Below, in pieces: positions 1-6,121 of a stretch of DNA of 7,083 nucleotides (positions are counted from its first letter, which is position 1; each line of letters opens with the position of its first letter). Source of the stretch: WHSM01 sp050701635 (lineage in GTDB: Bacteria; Actinomycetota; Actinomycetes; Mycobacteriales; Micromonosporaceae); NCBI GenBank assembly GCA_050701635.1, contig JBOGDF010000292.1:1-7083 (forward strand), in the 5' to 3' direction. Under the pieces are notes generated by a model, which saw only the letters and a program-made list of their open reading frames with translations, was not told the origin of the DNA and ran no database searches. Both the position numbers and the translations under genes were made by a program.

Positions 1-1566
1 CGCCAGCAGCGCCAGCGCCTCCATGGTGAAGGTGCCGATCACCCGGCTGGTGAAGAAGCCGCGGCTGTCGTTGACCACGATCGGGGTCTTCTTGATCTGC
101 TGCGCGTAGTCGAAGGCCCGGGCGAGCGCCTCGTCGCCGGTCTGCTCGCCGACGATGATCTCCAGCAGCGGCATCTTGTCCACCGGCGAGAAGAAGTGCA
201 GCCCGATGAAGTCCTTCGGCCGGGTGACGCCCTCGGCGAGGCCGGTGATCGGCAGCGTCGAGGTGTTGGAGCCGAGCAGCGCGTCGGGGGCGAGCAGCTT
301 CTCGACCTCGCCGAACACCTTCTTCTTCAGGCTCGGGTCCTCGAAGACCGCCTCCACCACCAGATCGCAGCCGGCGGTGTCCTCGGCCTTGTCGGTCGGC
401 GTGATCCGGGCCAGCAGCTCGTCACCCTTCTCCTGGGTGATCTTGCCGCGGGAGACGCCCTTGGCGACCAGCTTCTCCGAGTACGCCTTGCCCTTCCGCG
501 CCGACTCCAGGCTGACGTCCTTGAGTACGACGTCGATGCCGTTGCGGGCGGACACGTACGCGATCCCGGCGCCCATCATGCCGGCGCCCAGCACCGCGAC
601 CTTCTTCACCGCGCGCGGCTCGAAGCCGGACGGGCGGCTGCCGCCCTTGTTGATCGCCTGCAGGTCGAAGAAGAACGCCTTGATCATGTTCTTCGAAACC
701 GGGCCGGTGACCAGATCGACCAGGTAGCGGGTCTCGATCTTCGACGCGTTGTCGAAGTCGACCTGCGAACCCTCCACGGCGGCGGACAGGATGTTGCGCT
801 GCGCCGGGAAGTTGGCCCCCTTGGTCTGCTTGCGCAGGTTGGCGGGGAACGCCGGCAGGTTGGCCGCGAACTTCGGGTTGGACGGCGTACCGCCGGGGAT
901 CTTGTGGCCCTTCACGTCCCACGGCTGTACGGCCTCCGGGTTGGCCGCGATCCACTCCTTTGCCTTGACCACCAGGTCGGCCGGGTCGGTGACCAGCTCG
1001 TCGACCAGCCCGGTCTCCAGCGCCGCGGCCGGCTTGTGCCGCTGCCCCTGCAGCAGCACCTTCAGCAGCGCGTCGGCGATGCCGAGCATCCGGACCGTAC
1101 GGGTCACCCCGCCGCCGCCGGGCAGCAGGCCGAGCGTGGCCTCGGGCAGCCCGATCTCGATCCCCTTGGCATCGAGCGCCACCCGGTGGTGGCACGCCAG
1201 CGCGATCTCCAGGCCGCCGCCCAGGGCGGAGCCGTTGATCGCGGCGACTACCGGCTTGCCGAGGGTCTCCAGCCGGCGCAGGTCGCCCTTCACGTCGTCC
1301 AGCACCGCGGTGATCTGGGCGGCGTCCTCCGGCTTGGCGCTGATCAGCATGTGGAGGTCGCCGCCGGCGAAGAAGGTCTTCTTCGCCGAGGTGACCACCA
1401 CGCCCGTGATGTCGTCCCTCTCCGCCTCCAGCCGATCCACAGTGGACTTCAGCGACGCCATGAACAGCTGGTTCATGGTGTTGGCGGACTGGTCGGGGTC
1501 GTCCATGGTGAGCACGACGATGCCGTCGGCGCCCTTGTCCCACCCGAACATGTTCTTCTCACTCAT
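1..1566 (-). CDS. fadB: Fatty-acid oxidation multifunctional enzyme FadB (enoyl-CoA hydratase / 3-hydroxyacyl-CoA dehydrogenase), 3' end missing
   Basis: This enzyme hydrates trans-2-enoyl-CoA and then oxidises L-3-hydroxyacyl-CoA with NAD+ (steps 2 and 3 of beta-oxidation), normally in the cytosol in an alpha2beta2 complex with thiolase. My translation gives 522 codons with no stop before the left edge. FadB proteins usually have about 700-730 residues, so roughly 200 C-terminal residues lie outside. The crotonase domain covers about residues 5-190: AGGD near 66-69 (oxyanion-hole region), GGGLE with Glu120 and GLPE with Glu142, the two catalytic glutamates of active hydratases. The NAD-binding Rossmann fold starts near 320 with GAGMMG at 327-332. 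The dehydrogenase motif GLHFFSPV places the catalytic His at 457, with its partner Glu at 469 in PLLEI. The ATG at 1566 is preceded by GGAG with a 9-nt spacer. It is the third gene of the operon, 31 nt after the thiolase stop, in the fadA-fadB order I recall from mycobacteria. All visible key residues are intact. Confidence 0.95.
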   Translation of the reverse strand, partial: MSEKNMFGWDKGADGIVVLTMDDPDQSANTMNQLFMASLKSTVDRLEAERDDITGVVVTSAKKTFFAGGDLHMLISAKPEDAAQITAVLDDVKGDLRRLETLGKPVVAAINGSALGGGLEIALACHHRVALDAKGIEIGLPEATLGLLPGGGGVTRTVRMLGIADALLKVLLQGQRHKPAAALETGLVDELVTDPADLVVKAKEWIAANPEAVQPWDVKGHKIPGGTPSNPKFAANLPAFPANLRKQTKGANFPAQRNILSAAVEGSQVDFDNASKIETRYLVDLVTGPVSKNMIKAFFFDLQAINKGGSRPSGFEPRAVKKVAVLGAGMMGAGIAYVSARNGIDVVLKDVSLESARKGKAYSEKLVAKGVSRGKITQEKGDELLARITPTDKAEDTAGCDLVVEAVFEDPSLKKKVFGEVEKLLAPDALLGSNTSTLPITGLAEGVTRPKDFIGLHFFSPVDKMPLLEIIVGEQTGDEALARAFDYAQQIKKTPIVVNDSRGFFTSRVIGTFTMEALALLA

Positions 1567-1575
1567 CTGTTCTGT

Positions 1576-1579
1576 CTCC
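1576..1579 (-). promoter_or_regulatory. Ribosome binding site of fadB
   Basis: GGAG on the minus strand ends 9 nt before the ATG at 1566. It lies in the 31-nt gap after the thiolase stop, which holds no visible terminator. This fixes the fadB start and supports co-transcription. Confidence 0.75.
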
Positions 1580-1597
1580 GTAGTCTCGGGTGGCTTC

Positions 1598-2809
1598 TCA
1601 GACGCGCTCGATGATCGTCGCGACGCCCATGCCGCCGCCGATGCAGAGGGTGATCAGGGCGTACCGGCCGTTGCGGCGCTCCAGCTCGTCGACCATGGTG
1701 CCGATCAGCATCGCGCCGGTGGCGCCGAGCGGGTGGCCCATCGCGATCGCGCCGCCGTTGACGTTGAGCTTCTCCTCCGGGATGCCGAGATCCTTCTGCC
1801 ACTTGAGCACCACCGCGGCGAACGCCTCGTTCAGCTCGAACAGGTCGATGTCGTCGAGCGTCAGGCCGGCGTTGCGCAGCACCTTCTGGGTGGCGGGCGT
1901 GGGGCCGGTCAGCATGATCGTCGGGTCCGCACCGCTGGTCGCGGTGGCGACGATCCGGGCCTTCGGTGTCAGCCCTGCGGCCTTGCCGACCGCCTCGCTG
2001 CCCACCATCACCAGCGCCGCACCGTCCACGATGCCGGAGGAGTTACCCGGGCCGTGTACGTGGTTGATCTTCTCGACCCAGTGGTACTTCTGCAGCGCGA
2101 CAGCGTCGAAGCCACCGAACTCGCCGATCTGCTCGAAGGACGCGGGCAGCTTGCCCAGCCCCTCGAGGGTGGAGTCGGGGCGCATGTGCTCGTCGTGGTC
2201 CAGCACCGTGACGCCGTTGCGGTCCAGCACCGGGACCACCGACTTGGCGAAGTAGCCGCCGGCCCAGGCCTTCGCCGCCAGCTCCTGGGAGCGCAGCGCG
2301 AACCGGTCGACGTCCTCCCGGGAGAAGCCCTCGATGGTGGCGATCAGGTCCGCCCCGATCCCCTGCGGTACGAAGCCGGTCTCGTAGTTGGTCTCCGGGT
2401 CCATCGCCCAGGCGCCGCCGTCGGAGCCCATCGGCACCCGCGACATCGACTCCACGCCGCCGGCGATCACCAGCTGGTCCCAGCCGCTGCGTACCTTCTG
2501 GGCGGCGATGTTGACCGCCTCCAGCCCGGACGCGCAGAACCGGTCGAGCTGCACCCCGCCGACGGTGTCCGGCAGCCCGGCGGCGATCGCCGCGACCTTG
2601 GGGATCACCGAGCCCTGGTCCCCGATCGGGCTCACCACGCCCATCACGATGTCGTCGATCAGCGCCGTGTCCAGGTCGGGGTAGCGGCGGCGCAGCTCGT
2701 CGATCAGGCCGACCACCAGCGAGATCGGCTTCACGGTGTGCAGCGAGCCGCTCTTCTTGCCGCGCCCGCGGGGGGTACGGATCGCCTCGTAGATGTAGGC
2801 GTCGGTCAC
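1598..2809 (-). CDS. fadA: Acetyl-CoA C-acyltransferase (3-ketoacyl-CoA thiolase) FadA
   Basis: Thiolase cleaves 3-ketoacyl-CoA with CoA to give acetyl-CoA and a shortened acyl-CoA, the last step of each beta-oxidation round. I place the start at the GTG at 2809 (403 residues), because AAGGAG at 2824-2819 ends 9 nt upstream of it. The longer frame would begin with a TTG at 2818 directly touching that ribosome binding site, which is not plausible. In GTG numbering, the nucleophile Cys92 sits in DRFCASGLE, the signature NSSGIVDGA follows near 256-264, and the remaining active-site motifs are NEAF (327-330), GHPLG with His359 and CIGGGMG with Cys389. All four thiolase motifs are present, so it should be active. 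The length matches what I recall for mycobacterial FadA (about 403). Gaps of 28 nt upstream and 31 nt downstream and the adjacent fadB suggest it is the beta subunit of a trifunctional-enzyme-like complex. A purely biosynthetic acetoacetyl-CoA thiolase is unlikely given this context. Confidence 0.95.
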   Translation of the reverse strand: MTDAYIYEAIRTPRGRGKKSGSLHTVKPISLVVGLIDELRRRYPDLDTALIDDIVMGVVSPIGDQGSVIPKVAAIAAGLPDTVGGVQLDRFCASGLEAVNIAAQKVRSGWDQLVIAGGVESMSRVPMGSDGGAWAMDPETNYETGFVPQGIGADLIATIEGFSREDVDRFALRSQELAAKAWAGGYFAKSVVPVLDRNGVTVLDHDEHMRPDSTLEGLGKLPASFEQIGEFGGFDAVALQKYHWVEKINHVHGPGNSSGIVDGAALVMVGSEAVGKAAGLTPKARIVATATSGADPTIMLTGPTPATQKVLRNAGLTLDDIDLFELNEAFAAVVLKWQKDLGIPEEKLNVNGGAIAMGHPLGATGAMLIGTMVDELERRNGRYALITLCIGGGMGVATIIERV

Positions 2810-2818
2810 GTCAATCAA

Positions 2819-2824
2819 CTCCTT
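2819..2824 (-). promoter_or_regulatory. Ribosome binding site that decides the fadA start
   Basis: AAGGAG on the minus strand is separated by TTGATTGAC (9 nt) from the GTG at 2809. An in-frame TTG at 2818 directly abuts the site and so cannot be served by it. The GTG should therefore be taken as the fadA start. Confidence 0.8.
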
Positions 2825-2837
2825 GTTGCCGCTGGAC

Positions 2838-4022
2838 TCAGAGGGTCCGCGAGATGAGTTCCTTCATGATTTCGTTCGCACCGCCGTAGATCCGCTGCAC
2901 CCGGCTGTCGACGAACATCCGGGCGATCGGGTACTCCAACATGTAGCCGTACCCACCGAAGAGCTGCAGGCACCGGTCGACCACTTCGTTCTGCCGGTCG
3001 GTGAGCCAGTACTTCGCCATCGCCGCGGTGGTGACGTCCAGTTCGCCCTTGATGTGGCGGACGATGCAGTCGTCCAGGAATGTCCGCCCCACCCTCGCCA
3101 GCGTGGCACACTCGGCCAGCTCGAACCGGGTGTTCTGCAGCTCGAACAGCGGCTTGCCGAACGCCTTGCGCTCCTTGACGTACGCCAGCGTCTGCTCCAC
3201 CGCCAGCTCCATCACCGCGACCCCGCTGATCGCGATCGCCAGCCGCTCCTGCGGCAGCTGCTGCATCAGCTGGATGAAGCCCTGGCCCTCGGCCGGCCCG
3301 AGCAGATTCGAGGCCGGCACCCGCAGCTCGTCGAAGAACAGCTCCGCGGTGTCGTTCGCCTTCAACCCCACCTTCTGCAGTACGCGGCCGCGGCGGAACC
3401 CGGGGGTCTCGTGGGAGCCGGAGTCGGAGACCTCGGCGACGATCAGCGACACGCCCATCGCGCCCTGGGTGGGGTCGGTCTTCGCCGCGATGATCACCAG
3501 ATCGGCGAGCGCCCCGTTGGTGATGAACGTCTTGGCGCCGGTGATCACGTACTCGTCGCCGTCCTTCACGGCGCGGGTCGTGATCGACTGCAGGTCCGAG
3601 CCGGTGCCGGGCTCGGTCATCGCGATCGCGCCGACGTACTCGCCGCTGGCCATCTTGGGCAACCAGGCCTGCTTCTGCTCCTCGGTGCCGTACGAGAGGA
3701 GGTAGTGGGCCACGATCCCGGCGTGTACGGAGATGCCCAGCGAGCTGTCGAACGCCTTGACCTGCGCCTCGTAGATCGCCGCCTCGTGGGCGAAGCTGCC
3801 GCCTCCGCCGCCGTACGCGGTCGGGATCGACACGCACAGCAGTCCCAGCTCGCCGGCCCGGCGGTACGCGTCCCGGTCGGGGTGGCCCTGCGCGACGAAC
3901 TTCTCGTAGTGCGGCACGACCTCCTTGGTGAAGAAGGTGTACGCCAGCTCGCGTACCGCCTCCACCTCGTCGTCCGACCACGGCGAGCGGTACGCCGGCG
4001 TACCGCCAGACGTTTGTCCCAT
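2838..4022 (-). CDS. Acyl-CoA dehydrogenase, long-chain (LCAD)-like
   Basis: This FAD enzyme oxidises acyl-CoA to trans-2-enoyl-CoA (step 1 of beta-oxidation) and passes electrons to electron-transfer flavoprotein. I start it at the ATG at 4022 (394 residues), which has GGAGG 7 nt upstream. The in-frame ATG at 4055 has no ribosome binding site. Domains in order are the alpha-helical N-terminal domain (about 15-130), the beta domain with TEPGTGSD (136-143) and ITGAKTFITN (160-169), and the C-terminal helical domain. Where medium-chain enzymes carry the catalytic Glu (IYEGT), this protein has Gly in IYGGANEI (Gly380). A Glu instead sits at 259 in PQERL, the position used by long-chain and isovaleryl-CoA dehydrogenases. 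The sequence YGGxNEIMKELI and the PQERL helix closely resemble vertebrate LCAD as I remember it. It is the first gene of the operon, 28 nt before fadA. A role on long or branched acyl-CoA is inferred, and the exact substrate cannot be read from the sequence. Confidence 0.93.
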   Translation of the reverse strand: MGQTSGGTPAYRSPWSDDEVEAVRELAYTFFTKEVVPHYEKFVAQGHPDRDAYRRAGELGLLCVSIPTAYGGGGGSFAHEAAIYEAQVKAFDSSLGISVHAGIVAHYLLSYGTEEQKQAWLPKMASGEYVGAIAMTEPGTGSDLQSITTRAVKDGDEYVITGAKTFITNGALADLVIIAAKTDPTQGAMGVSLIVAEVSDSGSHETPGFRRGRVLQKVGLKANDTAELFFDELRVPASNLLGPAEGQGFIQLMQQLPQERLAIAISGVAVMELAVEQTLAYVKERKAFGKPLFELQNTRFELAECATLARVGRTFLDDCIVRHIKGELDVTTAAMAKYWLTDRQNEVVDRCLQLFGGYGYMLEYPIARMFVDSRVQRIYGGANEIMKELISRTL

Positions 4023-4029
4023 GACCTGA

Positions 4030-4034
4030 CCTCC
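4030..4034 (-). promoter_or_regulatory. Ribosome binding site of the acyl-CoA dehydrogenase
   Basis: GGAGG on the minus strand is followed by a 7-nt spacer (TCAGGTC) and the ATG at 4022. It selects this start over the in-frame ATG at 4055, which has no such sequence upstream. Confidence 0.85.
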
Positions 4035-4069
4035 GACTCTGCGCGGACTTCCCATGGAACCGGGCTTGC

Positions 4070-4085
4070 GCTAATTTCGATTAAC
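4070..4085. promoter_or_regulatory. Candidate operator, AT-rich imperfect palindrome at the operon start site
   Basis: GCTAAT-TTCG-ATTAAC is an inverted repeat with 6-bp arms (5 of 6 paired) around a 4-nt centre. It overlaps the edge of the proposed -10 box of the operon and covers the predicted transcription start (near 4076), a place where a bound TetR-type protein would block initiation. The size suits TetR-family operators, but assignment to the neighbouring regulator is an inference. Confidence 0.4.
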
Positions 4086-4113
4086 ATAACCGCTGCGCAC
4101 CGTGCGCTGTCAA
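4083..4113 (-). promoter_or_regulatory. Predicted sigma70-type promoter of the beta-oxidation operon
   Basis: Reading the minus strand, TTGACA (4113-4108) is a perfect -35 hexamer. After a 19-nt spacer comes TATGTT (4088-4083), which fits the TAnnnT form of actinobacterial -10 boxes. The spacer is at the long end of the usual range, which would suit a regulated promoter. The start would fall near 4076, giving a leader of about 54 nt with the GGAGG site near its end. Confidence 0.55.
4095..4107. promoter_or_regulatory. Candidate operator, perfect 13-bp palindrome inside the operon promoter
   Basis: GCGCAC-C-GTGCGC is a perfect inverted repeat with 6-bp arms and one central base. It directly abuts the TTGACA -35 box and occupies most of the -35/-10 spacer of the minus-strand promoter. 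Binding there would exclude RNA polymerase. It lies about 24 bp centre-to-centre from the AT-rich palindrome at 4070-4085. The tandem TetR regulator encoded next door is the obvious candidate binder, but this is inferred from position only. Confidence 0.5.
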
Positions 4114-4197
4114 CGGGTACGGACCGCGCGACCGCATGCTAGGCCAGTTTTACTTGTGAGATACCTCGCAAGATCCGCGTACGGTGTCGGAGCGACC

Positions 4198-4207
4198 AGG
4201 GAGGTGA
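4198..4207 (+). promoter_or_regulatory. Ribosome binding site that decides the tandem tetR start
   Basis: AGGGAGGTGA is an extended match to the 16S rRNA 3' end. It places the start at the GTG at 4210, 5 nt after GGAGG. Another in-frame GTG at 4204 overlaps the site itself, and the one at 4102 has no ribosome binding site. Confidence 0.8.
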
Positions 4208-4209
4208 GC

Positions 4210-5448
4210 GTGACCGAGCTACAGCAGCAACCGGTACGGCGGCGCCGGGACCGTCGGGCACAGCTCGCCCAGCTCGCCGCAGATCTGTTCCGCCGGCACG
4301 GCTACCACGCCGTCGGGATCGCCGACATCGCCGCAGCCGCCGGGATCACCGGGCCTGCCGTGTACCGGCACTACCCCGGCAAGCAGGCGATCCTCGCCGA
4401 GGTGCTGCTCTCCGGCGTCGACTGCCTGGCCGCGACCGTGGCGGAGATCCTCGACCGGCCCGGCCCGGCGGCCGAGCGGCTGCACGCGGTCACCGAGGCG
4501 CTCGCCCGGCTCGCCGTGGAGCGGCGCGACGCCGTGGCACTGTGGCGCTGGCTGGGCCGCCATCTGGACAAGGAACAGCAGGCGGAGGTACGCCGCCGCG
4601 GCGAGGCGCCGATGGCACAGCTGACCGCCGAGCTGCGGCAGGTACGCCACGAGCTGTCCGACCCGGACGCCGGGCTGCTCTGCCACGCCGCGATGGCGGT
4701 GTTCGGCAGCGCCGCCGACTACAACGTCAAGCTCGGCAAGCCGCGACACACCGGCGTGCTGGGCGAGCTGGCCCGCGCGATCCTGGCCAGCGACGTGGTG
4801 CCGGCGGCGGCCGAGGGCGGCAGCGCTGGCGACTCGGATGAGACACGCGGGGCGCCGGTCCCCGACGTACCGGTGGCGGCGCCGCGCCGGGAGCTGCTGC
4901 TGACCGCCGCGACCCGGCTGTTCCGGCAGCGCGGCTACCACGCCGTGACGCTCGAGGAGATCGGCACCGCCGCCGGCATCGCCGGGCCGAGCATCTACCG
5001 GCACTTCGGCAGCAAGGCCGACCTGCTGTTCGCCGCCGGCACCCGGATGGCGGACCGGCTGGCCCACGAGGCGACCCGCGCCACCGCCGGCGCCACCGAC
5101 GCCGAAGACGCGCTGCGCCGGCTGATCGACTCGTACGCCGCCACCCTGATGGACCACCGCGATCTGATCGCGGTCTACCTCAACGAGCTGAGCGGCCTGT
5201 CCGAGGAGCAACGTACGGCGTTGCGCGCGCTGCAGCGCAGCTACCTCGGCGAATGGGTACGCCTGATGACGGTCGCCCACCCGGCGATGTCCACCGCGGA
5301 GGCCCGGGTGGTGGTGCACGCCGCCCTCACGGTCGCCAACGACCTGGGGCGCACCGGACGGCTGCAGTCGCGTCCGGCGCTGCAGACCGAGATGGCAGGG
5401 CTGATGCGTACGGTCATTCGCGGGTGTGGCGAAAGGTTCCAGGCCTGA
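4210..5448 (+). CDS. Tandem (double) TetR-family transcriptional regulator
   Basis: The 412-residue protein is about twice the usual TetR length (near 200) and contains two complete TetR units in one chain. Unit 1 has its helix-turn-helix at about 35-58 (IADIAAAAGITGPAVYRHYPGK) and a helical region to about 195. A polar, Ala/Gly/Pro-rich linker spans about 196-225. Unit 2 has its helix-turn-helix at about 246-269 (LEEIGTAAGIAGPSIYRHFGSK) and a helical region to the end. In my hand alignment 22 of 48 residues around the two DNA-binding regions are identical, including GYHAV, GI-GP and YRH. Both recognition helices look intact. The start is the GTG at 4210 behind AGGGAGGTGA. Divergence from a beta-oxidation operon with palindromes in the shared control region suggests it represses that operon and perhaps itself, probably relieved by a fatty acyl-CoA or related lipid. 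Mycobacterial Mce3R, which controls lipid genes, has the same two-unit design. Orthology and ligand are not shown here. Confidence 0.92.
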   Translation: MTELQQQPVRRRRDRRAQLAQLAADLFRRHGYHAVGIADIAAAAGITGPAVYRHYPGKQAILAEVLLSGVDCLAATVAEILDRPGPAAERLHAVTEALARLAVERRDAVALWRWLGRHLDKEQQAEVRRRGEAPMAQLTAELRQVRHELSDPDAGLLCHAAMAVFGSAADYNVKLGKPRHTGVLGELARAILASDVVPAAAEGGSAGDSDETRGAPVPDVPVAAPRRELLLTAATRLFRQRGYHAVTLEEIGTAAGIAGPSIYRHFGSKADLLFAAGTRMADRLAHEATRATAGATDAEDALRRLIDSYAATLMDHRDLIAVYLNELSGLSEEQRTALRALQRSYLGEWVRLMTVAHPAMSTAEARVVVHAALTVANDLGRTGRLQSRPALQTEMAGLMRTVIRGCGERFQA

Positions 5449-5539
5449 CCCAGCTGCGGTAGCTTACTTGCACGCCGCACCACCGGCGATCCCCACCGCC
5501 CAGGCTCGCGCGAGGCGACCTTATCCGCAGGAGGCTCGG
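5449..5539. other. Intergenic gap before the M23 peptidase gene
   Basis: These 91 nt contain a perfect 10-bp palindrome CTCGCGCGAG (5505-5514) and the peptidase ribosome binding site. A weak possible promoter is TTCCAG (5437-5442, inside the end of tetR), then 17 nt, then TAGCTT (5460-5465). There is no strong terminator for tetR. The gap seems too short for the c-di-AMP (ydaO-type) riboswitch often found before actinobacterial wall hydrolases, and I do not see its motifs. Confidence 0.4.
5529..5534 (+). promoter_or_regulatory. Ribosome binding site of the M23 peptidase
   Basis: AGGAGG lies 5 nt before the ATG at 5540. It selects this start, which gives a proper signal peptide directly. The longer open frame beginning at 5426 overlaps the end of tetR and lacks such a site. 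Confidence 0.85.
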
Positions 5540-6103
5540 ATGACCACAACTGTCGGTCAGATTCGCACCTGGCTCGGCACACGTACCCTGATCATGCTCG
5601 CAGCGCTGGTTACGGTCGCCAGCGGCGCGACCGTCGCCGCCGACGCCGCGCCCGCGTACGCGGCATTCGGGGCGATGCACCAGCCCACGTCGGGCGTAGT
5701 CACCTCGAAGATCGACAACAGGTGCCCCGGCTCCGACAACCATGACGGCATCGACATCGCCAACAACACCGGCACTCGGGTCTACGCGGCCTACCGGGGG
5801 CGGGTCACCTTCCGCGGGTGGTCCGGTGACTACGGCCGGCTGCTCATCATCGATCACCCGCACGGATACACCACCCGGTACGCGCACCTCAGTGACTTCG
5901 ACGTAGCGGACGGCGCGTCGGTGTCGCGCGGGCAGCTGATCGGCAACATGGGTGCCAGCGGCAACGCCACCGGACCTCACCTGCACTTCGAGGTACGCCG
6001 CTTCGGCGGCGTGCACCGTGACCTGAACCAGGGCTACACCTGCGGTAACTCGGTCACCGCCAAGAACTCGATCCGGGCGCCGTTCCCGGACCTGCCGGCA
6101 TAG
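5540..6103 (+). CDS. Secreted M23 (LytM-type) zinc metallopeptidase
   Basis: M23 enzymes cut peptide cross-links or stems in peptidoglycan outside the membrane. The 187-residue protein starts with a Sec-type signal: Arg9 and Arg15, a hydrophobic core at about 17-32, and likely cleavage after Ala-Tyr-Ala (39-41). The mature part, about 146 residues, is a single catalytic domain. It has HDGID with zinc ligands His68 and Asp72, YAHL with His116, and GPHLHFEV with His147 and His149, so all expected metal and catalytic residues are present. There is no LysM, SH3 or other wall-binding module and no transmembrane anchor. Cys62 and Cys168, the only cysteines, flank the domain and could form a disulfide after export. 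The start is fixed by AGGAGG at 5529. The gene stands alone on plus between tetR and a convergent gene, with a terminator after it, so no link to lipid degradation is implied. The exact bond cut is unknown. Confidence 0.92.
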   Translation: MTTTVGQIRTWLGTRTLIMLAALVTVASGATVAADAAPAYAAFGAMHQPTSGVVTSKIDNRCPGSDNHDGIDIANNTGTRVYAAYRGRVTFRGWSGDYGRLLIIDHPHGYTTRYAHLSDFDVADGASVSRGQLIGNMGASGNATGPHLHFEVRRFGGVHRDLNQGYTCGNSVTAKNSIRAPFPDLPA

Positions 6104-6121
6104 ACCCCTACGGCTGACGAC

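Larger units (their letters stand above)
4023..4209. promoter_or_regulatory. Divergent intergenic control region between the beta-oxidation operon and tetR
   Basis: These 187 nt lie between the ATG of the acyl-CoA dehydrogenase and the GTG of the tandem TetR gene. They hold a minus-strand promoter with two palindromes (listed separately) and the ribosome binding sites of both genes. The centre (about 4071-4090) is conspicuously AT-rich for this genome. For the regulator itself the only plus-strand pair I find is TTGTGA (4154-4159) with TACGGT (4180-4185). Its 20-nt spacer is long, so I do not list it as a promoter. No small ORF with a ribosome binding site is evident here. Confidence 0.8.

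Noticed and set aside
196..2857. Very long plus-strand open frames (196-1614 and 749-2857, up to about 700 codons) across the fad genes
   Set aside because: They are antisense shadows typical of GC-rich coding DNA. The products are low-complexity Arg/Ala/Gly/His-rich with no recognisable domains, while the minus strand encodes intact enzymes with all catalytic motifs.
2838..4022. Idea that the acyl-CoA dehydrogenase is inactive because the IYEGT Glu is Gly
   Set aside because: A Glu is present at the alternative LCAD/isovaleryl position (Glu259 in PQERL), so a relocated catalytic base is the better reading.
2823..4142. Plus-strand open frame antisense to the acyl-CoA dehydrogenase
   Set aside because: It shows no domain, no ribosome binding site, and composition typical of a shadow frame of the real minus-strand gene.
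4102..4209. N-terminal extension of tetR from a GTG at 4102
   Set aside because: There is no ribosome binding site before 4102, the segment overlaps the operon control palindromes, and AGGGAGGTGA points to the GTG at 4210.
4219..5319. Minus-strand open frame antisense to the tandem tetR
   Set aside because: The translation is Gly/Ala/Arg/His-rich with no family features. The plus strand encodes two clear TetR units.
5449..5539. c-di-AMP (ydaO-type) riboswitch before the wall hydrolase
   Set aside because: The gap is only 91 nt and lacks the conserved motifs and room for that fold.
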